A DNA stretch of 64,000 nucleotides from Neoarius graeffei (lineage: Eukaryota; Chordata; Actinopteri; Siluriformes; Ariidae), in the NCBI RefSeq assembly GCF_027579695.1, contig NC_083577.1:52945283-53009282 (forward strand), read 5' to 3'. The notes beneath the pieces are model-generated. The model saw only the letters and a list, made by a program, of their open reading frames with translations, had not been told where the DNA came from and searched no databases. Below, in pieces: positions 33,061 to 43,494 of the stretch. Each line of letters opens with the position of its first letter. Position 1 is the stretch's first letter. Both the position numbers and the translations under genes were made by a program.

Positions 33061-33690
33061 CACTGTAAAAAAATGTCCGTAGAATTAACAGTGAATTTAT
33101 GTAAAATCATGACATAAAAAAACTGTAAATACAAAAACAATGAAGCAGTGTGTAATTTACATCAATATACTGTAAAACTCCTAACCAAATACCACTGTTA
33201 ATTTAACACTAAGAATATGTTGAATTGATCATATTTTTTTTGTAGAATTTACCAATTGTTGTCGTTTAAACACAGACAAACTGTAATACTAAAACAGAAT
33301 GTGATAGTTAAAATTACATCATTGCCCTGTTAAAAAAAATTTTTAAAAATGAGGCTCTCCGGCACATTTCGTAAAACTCTAAATCAAATAAAATATCTGT
33401 CTAGTAAATCATTGCTTGTAACCATCATTTTGGAGCCACAAAAACCAATAATCGAGAACACTCGCAATTCATTCCTAGATGCTTTCAGAAAATTAACAGT
33501 TATGTATTGATTATTGTACATTGAATACCTGTAGAATTTACATTTAGTTATCATTAATTGTACATGGAATCCCAGTGAAATTGTTATTCTGTAATGTTGT
33601 TTACATTTCACTGTATTTTTAACAGGATTATTCTGGCAACCACAGCTGCCAGTATTTTTCCGTAAAAACAACGGATTTTTTTTTGCAGTG
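33061..33690. mobile_element. 630-bp MITE with TA duplication
   Basis: CACTGTAAAAAAATGTCCG and CGGATTTTTTTTTGCAGTG are inverted ends, flanked by TA (33059-33060 and 33691-33692). It is non-coding and AT-rich. Confidence 0.75.
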
Positions 33691-34322
33691 TAGAATGGGG
33701 TTGTGTCAGTGCTCTTGGCAACGGTAACTTACACTTCTGTGATGGCAGCATTAATGCAGAAAAGTACATGGAGTTCTTGGAGCAGTATATGCTGCCTTCA
33801 AGATGACCTCTTTTCCAGGGATATTTCAACAAGACAATGCAAAACCACATCCTGCACACATTACAAAGGCATGGCTGTGGAAGAAGAGGGTGCCTGTCCT
33901 CTCTGTCCCCAATAGAGGATGTATGGTGAATTTTGAAATGAAAAATATGCCAACGATGACCCCATACTGTTGCACACCTTAAGACCTGTTTTCAGGAAAA
34001 ATGGAACAAAATAACACCTGAAATGCTTTGTTACTTGGTGTCTTCAATCCATAAACATCTTTGAAGTGTTGTGAGAAGGAATGGCATCATTAGAAAGTGG
34101 TAAATGCTTTACCGTCCCAACTTTTTTTTTTAACATGTTGCCAGAATCAAAATTTAAATAATTGTTCATATTGAAAAAAAAAATCATGAGATAAATGATC
34201 AAGTAATGTGCTCCTGTCGTGTTTTGAGAGAAATATAGCGCAAAGATTATTTAGAAATCATTGTTTTCAGTTTTAATTTCAATTTCAACATGTAGTCCAA
34301 ACTTTTTCTGATTTGGGGTTGT

Positions 34323-34626
34323 CAAAATATTTGTGCATGTAAATGTATCTACTATCTCGCCACTTGTCTGTGTTTTGTTCAATAAAATTCCAAATCTAGT
34401 AATAGTTCCTTTGAAATTGAACATGTTACTACACTTACTACAGGCTCTCAGTCAGTCTGTGCATTGCATGGCAACACACAATGCTCTATCCAGATGTGGC
34501 TTCTTTGAGAACTTTTTGCATTGATGGAGAGAAAATAAGCAAAATATTTGTCCATACTGTGTCTGAAATGTCAGTTACTCACGATTAATTTCCTGTTTAT
34601 AGGTACTGTTGTATCAAAGCAATATC
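34323..34626. other. Unassigned stretch
   Basis: About 300 bases without a recognised gene or repeat. Confidence 0.4.
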
Positions 34627-34849
34627 ATACTTGCAATCAAAAAGTCAAAGTCCCTATCACGTCAGAATCTGGTCTTCCCAGGCAGTCTCCTGTCTCAGTA
34701 GTAACCAACTCTTTAAGGTGTATGGGTGCTGCACCGATCTCCGTTTCGATAGCCCTCGGCCTCTTGCCTATTGAGGTTTTTCACCCACGTGACCAAGTCA
34801 TGCGATGCATCGTTAGGCTGCCATTTTTGACGTCACGGCTCGAATCAGT

Positions 34850-35248
34850 TTGAATGCGAGGAAGGCGACAAACGAAAAACATAAAAGAAAAAGGAGCGAG
34901 ATGCAGAAAACACCTTCACTATCCAGCGACGTAGGGCATTTACAGGGCGAGCAGAGGGAGAGGTATTTGCAAAAATTGAGGTTAGCAGGCTTAGAGAACG
35001 ACATTTACCTGCTTCCACCAGGATTGTTCACTGACGTACGGAAGTACACGAAGCCCTCGTCTTTACCTGACTTTGGCCCACATGATCTGTATACCTATGT
35101 CGTTAAAAACCCATCGCCATACACAGGTATTGATCTGAAAGCGTATAAGAGTTTGGATGCCTACAAATATTTTGTGTCAGGCTGGGTAACATGCCTACAT
35201 CAGTGGGTCGTCCCTGGAGCCGGTAGTTGCCATCTTATTACAGCTAAG
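34850..35248 (+). pseudogene. N-terminal exon of a SWIM/YqaJ-family transposon protein
   Basis: The frame runs from MNARKATNEKHKRKRSEMQK through RERYLQKLRLAGLENDIYLL to DLKAYKSLDAYKYFVSGWV. The last block is typical of a family of fish and invertebrate proteins with a SWIM zinc finger and a YqaJ-like viral-recombinase nuclease domain, found beside transposases. The exon ends CTAAG before GTTTGT, a good splice donor, as expected before the SWIM region. Neither the zinc finger nor the nuclease domain is present downstream, where inverted and tandem repeats replace them. The first ATG is weakly supported; a second start near 34901 is possible. Assignment is from motif memory, so moderate. Confidence 0.5.
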
Positions 35249-35439
35249 GTTTGTTCACATTTTCATTTACTTTCGGTCCTCAGGATAAACAAAATGTTAT
35301 TAAGTGTCATTGAAATAACTTCTTAGTCTGTTGAGACATGGCCCGTTATAAATTTGCTGTTACCAGGCAATGACCAAGAACTGTATTATTAGGGTCGGTG
35401 TCTGTGTTGTAGCAGTGTACTAGCAGCTAGCTGTTAGCA

Positions 35440-36115
35440 CTAGCTAATGTCAACAACATAGTAGCTAGTATGTTACTGTAGCAATGTTTACGTTCAGTCA
35501 TTTGGATGACTGTTAAAACCTTTCAGTCTCAAGTTTTTCCTTTACTGTATTTACTAGTTTACTGTAATTATGATCCGGCAGCTATTTACACCGGATCCAG
35601 TGTAAATAGCTGCCGGAGCGCGCTCCGGAACCTCGGCCGGAGCACTCCGGGAGCAAGCCGGAGCGCGCTGCTTAATTTGAGGGGGAGCAAGCCGGAGCGC
35701 ACTCCGGAACCTCGGCCGGAGCACTCAGGGAGCAAGCCGGAGCGTGCTGCTTAATTTGAGGGGGAGCAAGCCGGAGCGCGCTCTGGAACCTCGGCCGGAG
35801 CACTCTGGGAGCAAGCCGGAGCGTGCTGCTTAATTTGAGGGGGAGCAAGCCGGAGCGCGCTCCGGAACCTCGGCCAGAGCACTCCGGGAGCAAGCCGGAG
35901 CGCGCTGCTTAATTTAAGGGGGAGCAAGCCGGAGCACGCTCCGGCAGCTATTTACACTGGATCCGGTGTAAATAGCTGCCGGATCATAATTACAGTAAAC
36001 TAGTAAATACAGTAAAGGAAAAACTTGAGACTGAAAGGTTTTAACAGTCATCCAAATGACTGAACGTAAACATTGCTACAGTAACATACTAGCTATGTTG
36101 TTGACATTAGCTAGC
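35440..36115. repeat. Inverted repeat, arms about 175 bp, around a tandem array
   Basis: The left arm 35440-35617 and right arm 35941-36115 are near-identical in inverse orientation, differing by a 3-base TAG indel and few substitutions. At the inner end of each arm sits another palindrome of 42 bases (GCAGCTATTTACAC with GTGTAAATAGCTGC around GGATCC). The strand could fold into a large hairpin with the array as its loop. Confidence 0.88.
35615..35930 (+). repeat. Four tandem copies of a 79-bp GC-rich unit
   Basis: Units begin at 35615, 35694, 35773 and 35852, exact period 79. Each contains GGAACCTCGGCCGGAGCAC, GGGAGCAAGCCGGAGCG and CTGCTTAATTTGAGG. Within the unit GGAGCGCGCTCC-type palindromes recur. 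A partial fifth unit joins the right arm. Confidence 0.92.
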
Positions 36116-36865
36116 TTGACCTTCAAAATGGCGGACACCGGGGCATCACGTGACCCTGTGACATCAGGTGAAATACCTCAATACAGCTAGGGTTACAGTA
36201 GGGGGCTAGTCCTCTGGTAACTGCAAGAGTTTGACTTCCCCACTCGCATCTGTATTGCAGCGTGCCTTACCAGACAGAAGTAGGTACCATTTTTATGATG
36301 GTCTTTGGTATGACCCAACCGTGAGTAGAACTCGCGCTCTCCCAATTCAGATGCGGACACGCTAACCACTAGGCCAGCTCGCGGTCTTATACTTGCAATA
36401 GTAGCCTGATATTCACTACAACGGCATTCTTGCTAGTACTTAAAGGAGAACTGAAGTCATTTTTAAAACTTGCTTTATTTCTTAATTAACATGTTTTCAA
36501 TTACGTTTTCGGTTTTAGCAACCTTATATTGTGACTCGTATTGACAACCAATGCCGGGGTGGCCCTATATTTAGCCGGGACCATCCCCGGCTCAAACCAT
36601 CAATGGTGGCCTGCTTGGAGCATGGGGAAAATAATTTTCACTAATTTTGGTCACTGATCTTATTCTTGCATTAATCATCAATTCAACTGCACTCTGCATT
36701 TTCACATGGCAGCCCAGACGCCGACAGCATCGCAGCAGATTAAATAGGCGCTACCAAATAAGGAAATTCTCCCCTCCCCTCTATTGCAGTTGGTTTGGTC
36801 CAAGACTCCTCCTCTGTATTGCGGGGAACTTAAACAACACTGGCGCGAAACAGCGCGCGTCAGTG

Positions 36866-36974
36866 ATGGAGGGCAGAAAGAGGCCAGGTGGAACCGAAAG
36901 GGCGAAGCTTAAAAAAAGGAAGGAGGTGGCAGCAAAATGTGCCAAATTGACAGATATGTTCTCAAGACCAGCTG
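36866..36974 (+). pseudogene. N-terminal exon of a transposase-like protein
   Basis: An ATG opens MEGRKRPGGTERAKLKKRK and continues to AAKCAKLTDMFSRPAG before GTAGGT, a plausible donor. A lysine-rich start followed by K-DMF resembles the first exon of TTF/ZMYM-type hAT-like proteins in fish. That does not fit the TTAA duplication of the surrounding element, so either the class call is wrong or the exon is from another insertion. No downstream exon was found. Confidence 0.35.
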
Positions 36975-38639
36975 GTAGGTTACGAAAGATATGGAGTATG
37001 ATAACCCTGTTTGTCGATTTTATCAGTCTATGCTAGGCCTATAATGTGTCGATAGTTTGCGATGTCAATTCAGCTTTTTGATGTCATGTGAAATCTCGCA
37101 ATTTACACGGTATAGATGTGGTGTATGTCTTAATTCTAAGAAGAACCGGACATTGCTTTACATCCCAGTTATTAACAATTTTAGATGAACAGGTCCCAAA
37201 TGTGCTGTTGCGCGTTATTTCCTCATCCAGCCTATTTCATCTCGCTGTCACACCGTGCATTTCCACAGGCGTGCGCACATTGTGGTTATGAACACATAGG
37301 CCTAGAAGTCATAATTGATGTTAAATAATTGTTGTTAAATATATAACTTAGAAGAGGTGTATGCGTATGCCAATATTCTAAGCAGAATCGAACACTTGCT
37401 TTAGCCTACATTTCATTTAACCATTTTTGAGTTGCCTAATGCGCCCTCACGCTTTATCTGCCGGTTGCTGAGTACCCAGCATTGTTGATTTGCCATTATT
37501 TTCTAGGCGTATGCGGCATGTAATGCACAAGCATTGGTTCAAATGCACGCGAGATGGGTGCTTTCGTTATTTTAAGACTATGTGACTAAAATGTGTTGTG
37601 TAATTCGTCTTAAATAATGCGAAACAATCAGCCATACTCGCTGCTTTGCTATTTGGAGTGGCAGTCAGCTGGATTTCGCCCCCGACGTAAAAGTTCATTC
37701 CCACACCCGGGCCGAAGATGCCGATTTCTGAAGATGCATGTCCTTTGGATGTGTTTTCAAATATTTTCACTAAGGAACTTTGGGACATGTTGGTGACACA
37801 GATAAATGTATATGCGGATTAGACACGTGGCCACACACCATCCAATTTTAAGTGGAGCCCCGTCTCGTTCGTTGGTCTCTGCATTACGTTTGTGGTCATT
37901 AAACTACCACGTAATGGAAGTTTTATTAACCCTAAAGTAATGCAGAGAACGACGAACAACATACATTGTCACTACCTGAATTTAAACCAAATAAAAAGCA
38001 TTGTGAAAGAACAGTTATTTGTTTTATCTTTTTTAATGTACTCAAATTCCTCCTCCATTTCAAAGTGGCCTGAATGTGAATTAAACTCCCGGACTGAAAA
38101 CAGGGCCCACTCCGGCCCTGTTGACAACTAATTGCAATTAAATATTATACTTATTGGTCTGTTCGGTTTTTAGCCATGTTGAATTTAGTTCGTTTGGTCC
38201 ACGGCAGGCGTCACTTATCCACATGATCTTCATGAGACTTGTGCAAGACTTCGAAGTGTGAAGTGTCAGCCAGGTGTCAGTGCCGCCATTTTGAAAACTG
38301 TTTTCCAAACAAAATATTGCACAAAAACGAGTTTAAATGATGATTGCTGCCTACCTTTTTCAAACTTTCCTGATTGCTATCAAAACAAACAAAACTTCCG
38401 GCTTGATTACATCAGCATTTGAAAAAGGGCACGTGTGTCTTTTGACAATGTTGGCAGATGTTGGTCACTTTGATTTCCGCTGTACGTTTTACTTCCGTCC
38501 TACAATGTCTCGCACAGGTCTTGACGAATCTTGTTTACGGTCATTGCTTTGACATATGGACTGATATATTACATAGCATATTTCAAACACTCATAACTTG
38601 CTATAGCAGTGACAAAATAGCTATCAAAAATGCATTCCT
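36975..38639. other. Interior of the TTAA-flanked element
   Basis: No further coding block was recognised. CCGCCATTTTGAAAAC near 38281 and similar CpG-containing motifs suggest promoter-like element sequence. Confidence 0.35.
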
Positions 38640-38786
38640 CCTTCTTCTTTTGGCTGCTCCTGATTAGGGGTCGCCACAGCGGCTCTTTTGTCTCCATTGC
38701 TCCCTGTCTTCCACATCCTTCTCTACCACACCTGCCACTTTCATGTCCTCTCTCACCACATCCTTGTATCTCCTCTTTGGCCTTCC

Positions 38787-39976
38787 TCATTTTCGTTTGC
38801 CTGGCAGCTCCATCCTCAACATTCTGCTTCCCACATGCTCTGCATCTCTTCTCAGGATGTGCCCATACCATCTCAGTCTCATCTCTCTTAGCTTAATTCC
38901 CAAACTCTCTACATGTGCTGTCCCTCTAATGTACTCATTCCTTATCCTGTCCAACCTTGTCACTGCCATTGCAAACCTTAACATCCTCAACTCTGCCACC
39001 TCCAACTTTGCCTCCTGTCTCCTCGTTAAGGGTACGGTCTCCAATCCATACATCACAGCTGGTTTCACTACTCTCTTATACATCTTACCTTTCACTTTTG
39101 CTAGGACTTTCCTATCACAAATGACTCCTGAAATCCTTCTCCAACTGCTCCACCCTTCCTGCACTCTCTTTCTCACCTCACTATCACAGCCCCCATTTTC
39201 CTGCACAGTTGACCCCAGGTACTTGAATTCACCAACTTTCTTTACGTCTACTCCTTGCATCTTCACTACACTCTCATCCCCATTCTCACTGATGGACATG
39301 TATTCTATTTTGCTACTGCTCACCTTCATTCCTCTTCGTTCCAATGCATACCTCCATCTCTCCAAACCCAACTCAACCTCCTTTCTACTTTCACCACATA
39401 TCACAATATCATCTGCAAACATCATGTTCCATGGTGACTCTTGCCTCACTTCGTCCGTCAAGCTATCCATCACTATGGCAAACAAAAAAGGACTCAAAGC
39501 AGATCCTTGATGGAGTCCCACCTTCACCTTGAACCATTCAGTCATTCCAACTGCACACCTCACTGCTGTTTCACTGTTCTCATACATGTCTTGCACCACT
39601 CTAATATACTTCTCATTCACTCCACTCGTTCTCATACAATACCATAACTCATCTCTCGGCACTCTATCGTATGCCTTCTCCAGGTCTACAAACACACAAT
39701 ATAGCTTTCTCTGGCCTTCTCTGTACTTCTCCATTAACATTCTTAAAGCAAAAATTGCATCCGACGTGCTCTTCCTTGGCATAAACCCGTACTGCTGTTC
39801 ACAGATTGCTACCTCTCTTCTCAGTCTTGCCTCCAATACCCTTTCCCATAGCTTCATGGTGCGGCTCATCAATTTTATTCCTCTGTACGTAATTACTGCA
39901 GCTCTGTACATCTCCCTTATTCTTGTATATTGGGACTAGCACACTCTTTCTCCATTCATTTGCCATTTTCTCATTC
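38787..39976 (-). pseudogene. RTE LINE polyprotein, reverse transcriptase half
   Basis: Homology resumes beyond the LTR as EKMANEWRKSVLVPIYKNKG, then a 4-base GTAC duplication at about 39888 shifts the frame. The next frame holds the RT motifs: YRGIKLMSRTMKLWERVLE, QYGFMPRKSTSDAIFALR, VFVDLEKAYDRVP, LHQGSALSPFLFAIVMD and the catalytic MFADDIVICG. It continues to LRWYGHILRR and LPGKRK, then TGA at 38787-38789 where relatives have CGA followed by GRPK. Downstream bases still encode the expected basic C-terminus, so this is a CpG-type nonsense change. Confidence 0.85.
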
Positions 39977-39981
39977 TCTAG

Positions 39982-41180
39982 TGTAAAAAGTATGAATACT
40001 TTTTAAACCTGTGCACAACCTGTGGACTTTTATATGTGTCAATGTATCTGCCATGGCTTGTCTTTGTCTTTGGTTTTGTTTGTGTACCGTCCCTGTTCAC
40101 TCACACTATATTACCCAAAATGCACCACACCGTTAGTTACATCGTCACGCTAATTGCATGTATCTCCATTGAACTGGCAGTGGCATCTACCCGGTGAGTT
40201 TTGATCATTAGCGGCACACATTACAAACCAAACCATAAACACAGTTACTTTACCGTTTAAATGCAGTTTAATCCAAACATCCTAGCGAACAGTAAGATAA
40301 CTTCTGATTCTGCTCCATTTTCCATTCCGTTGTTGATATTGGTTTCTCCACAACTCACACACTTGCATTTATTAGCACTGATGTCTCCCTGGTCCGTCTG
40401 ACATGGATTCCCCGTAGGAAGCGCGTGCCTCGGGTGAGCGATGTTTTTAAGTTCCATCTTGGGCTAGGGAAAGTTTACTGGTTGTAGGGGTGAGTGTTGT
40501 GTCTTTTGTGATGTTTGTGTCATTTATGTTAACTGTGGGGATGGGAAATGTATGTAGGTATAGTGGTAGATGTTTGTTATGCATTTTAATGGTGAATGGA
40601 ATGTTGACATTTTTAATCTTCACTGTGAATGTTGATTTGTTTTGGTTTGTACCTCTGTGGTGAATGGATTTATCCAATCATTTACACTGGTTTTCATTGG
40701 TGGTTGTGTTTAGAAGGTAAGTTGGCCAATTATAGGATTATTACTTTATCTATCCCTGTCAATTATCGTATTACTGTGCATTGTATTTCAGCCAATCATA
40801 GCACTCCGCATATTGTGGGCTCAGCCAATCAGAGGGTAATTGGTGGGATATTTAAAGGGCTGTATTTTCTTTGTTGTTAGTGTTTGACAGGCTCTGGTGG
40901 AGGTGAGACCCTTGTAAATCAGAATTGGGAATTGAGAACTGTGAACTGTAAGCACTGTTGTTGCAACTTGTCGTGAGGTTGCCTTCCAGTTCTATGTGTG
41001 TTTATTTAGTTATGCCTATGATGGCCCGTTTGGTTTCATTTTGAAAGTCTTTTGTTTGTATTTTGAGTACTTCTCCGCATTGTAAAATAAATCACACTCA
41101 TTTTTAAAATCTTCGTTCTCGTTGTACTCATTTGGTGGTGACGCTTAGTGGAAGTGGGACAGCAACGGTACCCTTTCACA
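39982..41180 (+). mobile_element. Solo LTR, 1199 bp
   Basis: It begins TGTAAAAAGTATG and ends CCCTTTCACA (TG..CA), with a perfect 5-bp duplication TCTAG on each side (39977-39981 and 41181-41185). Joining the flanks restores LINE coding sequence (KILENEKMANEW), so the ends are exact. A TATA-like GATATTTAAAGGG lies near 40847 and AATAAA at 41086-41091, giving U3, R and U5 in order on the + strand. There is no internal gene, so it is what remains after recombination between two LTRs. The family is not identified. Confidence 0.8.
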
Positions 41181-42874
41181 TCTAGGATCTTATTAAACAA
41201 TCTCGTTAGGAACTCCACAGCTATCTCACCCAAACATCTCCAAGCCTCAATCGGGATACCATCTGGTCCGACTGCTTTCCCAGTCTTCATTCTTTTCATG
41301 GCTGCCCTCACCTCATCCTTACTAACCAACTCTGCTTCCTGATTTGCTGTCTCCAACGAATCTGACCTTTTCTCTCTTGGATTCTCCTCATTTAATAAAT
41401 CCTCAAAGTACTCTTTCCACCTTCTTAATACACTCTCTTTGTTTGTCAGCACATTTCCATTTACATCTTTCATCACTCTTACCTGCTGTACATCCCTCGC
41501 TTCCCTGTTTCTCTGCCTAGCTAGTCTGTACAGGTCTTTCTCTCCTTCTTTGGTCTCCAGTCTTTCGTACAACTCCTGGTATGCATCTGCTTTCGCCTTC
41601 GCTACCGCTCTTTTTGCCTTCTGTCTCGTCTCTCTGTATAACCGCCTGCTTTCCTCGTCTCTCTGCTCGTCCCAATTCTTCTTTGCTAACCTCTTCTCTT
41701 TTATAATTTCCTGCACTTTTTTGTTCCACCACCATGTCTCCTTATCTTCCTTCCTCCTTCCCGATGACCACCCTAGCACCTTCCTTGCTGCCTCTCTTAC
41801 TAGTACAGCAGTAGTATTCCAATCTTCCAGCAGACTTCCATGACCACTCAATGCTCGTCTCATTTCTTCCCTAAACTCCTTCTGATGTTCGACCTCTTTT
41901 AGTTTCCACCACTTAATCTTCGGATCCACTATTTCACGCTTCCTCTTTTTCACTTTCAAGCTCATCCTGCACACGACCACTTGATGTTGTCTAGCTACAC
42001 TCTCCCCTGCCATCACTTTACAGTCTCCAATCTCCTTCAGGTTACCTCTTCTGCAGAGTGTGTAGTCCACCTGTGTAGATCTTCCTCCACTCTTAAACGT
42101 CACCCTGTGCTGCTCTTTCTTCTTAAAGCATGTATTGACTATTGCCAAATTCATCCTCTTTGAAAAATCAACCACCATTTGCCCTTCCACATTTCTCTCT
42201 CTTACATCATATCTGCCCATCACGTCCTCATCTCCTCTGTTTTCCTCGCCAACATGTCCGTTGAAATCTGCTCCTATCAGCACGCGCTCCTCCCTCGGTA
42301 TACTTTCTACCACTTCATCCATCTTTTCCCAGAAAGACTCTTTCTCTTCATTCTCACATCCAACCTGTGGGGTGTACGTGCACACAACATTGATTACCAC
42401 TCCTTGAATCTCCAACTTCATGCCTATCACTCTATCTGACACCCTCTTCACATCAATCAAACTGTTGACCAACTCTCCCCTCAAAACAATACCAACACCA
42501 TTTCTCTTTCCATCGACTCCATAGTAAAACAACTTGCATCCATCTCCAATGTTCTTGGCCTTGCTTCCTTTCCACCTCGTCTCCTGCACACACAAAATGT
42601 CCAACTTCCTTCTTTCCATCATACCTGCTAACTCTCTTGCTCTGCCAGTCAATGTTCCCACATTCAGTGTTCCTACCCTCAATTCTAAGCTCCTTCCCTT
42701 CCATCTTTCACGCTCTCTTCTAACATGCCTCCCCCCTCTCTTTCTCCTTCTCCGTTTTGGCGCAACAGTAGCACACTTTCCACCAGCACCCTGTTGACCA
42801 ACAATACCAGAGGCGGTCGTTGTTAACCTGGGCCCCGATCGATCCGGTATGGTATTTCTCTTTTCATTCCGCAT
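41181..42874 (-). pseudogene. RTE LINE polyprotein, endonuclease half
   Basis: Reading leftwards from 42874 the frame is open for about 565 codons. An Arg/Lys-rich N-terminal part is followed by an APE-type endonuclease: RVGTLNVGTLTGRARELAG, LDILCVQETRWKG (catalytic Glu), VLIGADFNGHVGEE (Asp/Asn), and VDYTLCRRG with a late ARQHQVVVC block (the usual SDH His region). A connector rich in Lys/Glu leads to the start of the reverse transcriptase, MKTGKAVGPDGIPIEAWRC. The protein is cut at LFNKILD by the solo LTR. The endonuclease motifs look intact, so the insertion is not very old. Confidence 0.85.
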
Positions 42875-43065
42875 GTTAGATTTGACACAGTTTTACGCCG
42901 GATGCCCTTCCTGACGCAACCCTCTCCAATTTATCCGGGCTTGGGACCGGCACCAAGAGTACGCTTATGCACCCCCAGAAAATGCATTCCTATATTTAAT
43001 AAAATGAGAGAAATAGAACTTTGATAATAAAAAAAATGGCCTTCAGTTCTCCTTTAAATAGCTCA

Positions 43066-43434
43066 TCTCATTATCTCTAGCCGCTTTATCCTGTTCTACA
43101 GGGTCACAGGCAAGCTGGAGCCTATCCCAGCTGACTACGGGCAAAAGGCGGGGTACACCCTGGACAAGTCGCCAGGTCATCACAGGGCTGACACATAGAC
43201 ACAGAAAACCATTCACACTCACATTCACACCTACGGTCAATTTAGAGTCACCAGTTAACCTAACCTGCATGTCTTTGGACTGTGGGGGAAACCGGAGCAC
43301 CCGGAGGAAACCCACGCGGACACGGGGAGAACATGCAAACTCCACACAGAAAGGCCCTCGCCGGCCATGGGGCTCGAACCTGGACCTTCTTGCTGTGAGG
43401 CGACAGCGCTAACCACTACACCACCGTGCCGCCC
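43066..43434 (-). repeat. V-SINE, full length
   Basis: The tail begins about ten bases beyond the TTAA-flanked element (CTCATCTCATTATCTC) and the head ends CACCGTGCCGCCC. Little diverged. Confidence 0.92.
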
Positions 43435-43494
43435 TGCACAATTCATGACTACTCAATTACTGACACACACTTACAATAACAGCATACTGTATAT

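Larger units (their letters stand above)
31858..34322 (+). mobile_element. Tc1/mariner-type element with three nested insertions
   Basis: The right terminus GTCCAAACTTTTTCTGATTT ends GGGGTTGT. The coding region survives as scraps: CGGCACTGCATCAAGAACTG-like DNA, a NEWRMLC-like part, FQQDNAKPHPAH near 33827-33855, and SPIEDVW near 33907. The FQQDNAKPH block with an intact Asp is readable but in broken frames. Insertions are a LINE tail (31980-32459), a MITE (32890-33019) and a TA-flanked MITE (33061-33690). The left terminus is missing. Confidence 0.7.
34771..36181 (+). mobile_element. ISL2EU-like DNA transposon derivative
   Basis: The termini TTGAGGTTTTTCACC and (reverse complement) TTGAGGTATTTCACC are inverted and flanked by TA on each side. 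ISL2EU elements make TA duplications and carry a second gene with a YqaJ-type nuclease; an exon resembling the start of that gene lies at 34850-35248. The right half is a large inverted repeat around a tandem array. No transposase gene remains, so it depends on other copies. Confidence 0.55.
34638..36388 (-). repeat. tRNA-derived SINE (third family), split by a DNA transposon
   Basis: The head at the high-coordinate end, read in reverse, has GAGCTGGCCTAGTGGTTAGC (box A-like) and GCGAGTTCTACTCAC (box B-like). The tail ends GGGACTTTGACTTTTT. A perfect 11-bp duplication ATACTTGCAAT flanks the whole (34627-34637 and 36389-36399). The SINE is about 340 bases and is interrupted by the element at 34771-36181. 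Confidence 0.7.
38640..42978 (-). mobile_element. RTE-type LINE, near full length, interrupted by a solo LTR
   Basis: It is flanked by a 13-bp target duplication AAAATGCATTCCT (38627-38639 and 42979-42991). The 5' end is at the high-coordinate side; the 3' end, in reverse, reads GGCGACCCCTAATCAGGAGC then AGCCAAAAGAAGAAGG, a typical RTE-like tail. The length without the LTR is about 3.1 kb. It encodes an endonuclease and a reverse transcriptase, with at least one stop and one frameshift besides the LTR. Confidence 0.85.
36444..43053. mobile_element. TTAA-flanked DNA transposon split by an RTE LINE
   Basis: AGGAGAACTGAAG at the left end and its reverse complement at the right end are inverted termini flanked by TTAA (36440-36443 and 43054-43057). 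TTAA duplications are made by piggyBac and Kolobok elements; I cannot choose between them. Its own sequence is about 2.27 kb (36444-38639 plus 42992-43053). One transposase-like exon is recognisable at 36866-36974. Confidence 0.6.

Noticed and set aside
35506..35754. 82-codon frame over the 79-bp array
   Set aside because: 79 is not a multiple of three and both strands are open only because of GC-rich repeats; there is no protein signature.
41439..41843. Long hydrophobic frames on the + strand across the LINE (41439-41843, 38743-39510)
   Set aside because: They are antisense shadows of the LINE polyprotein; Glu/Lys codons read as Phe/Leu/Ser on the other strand.
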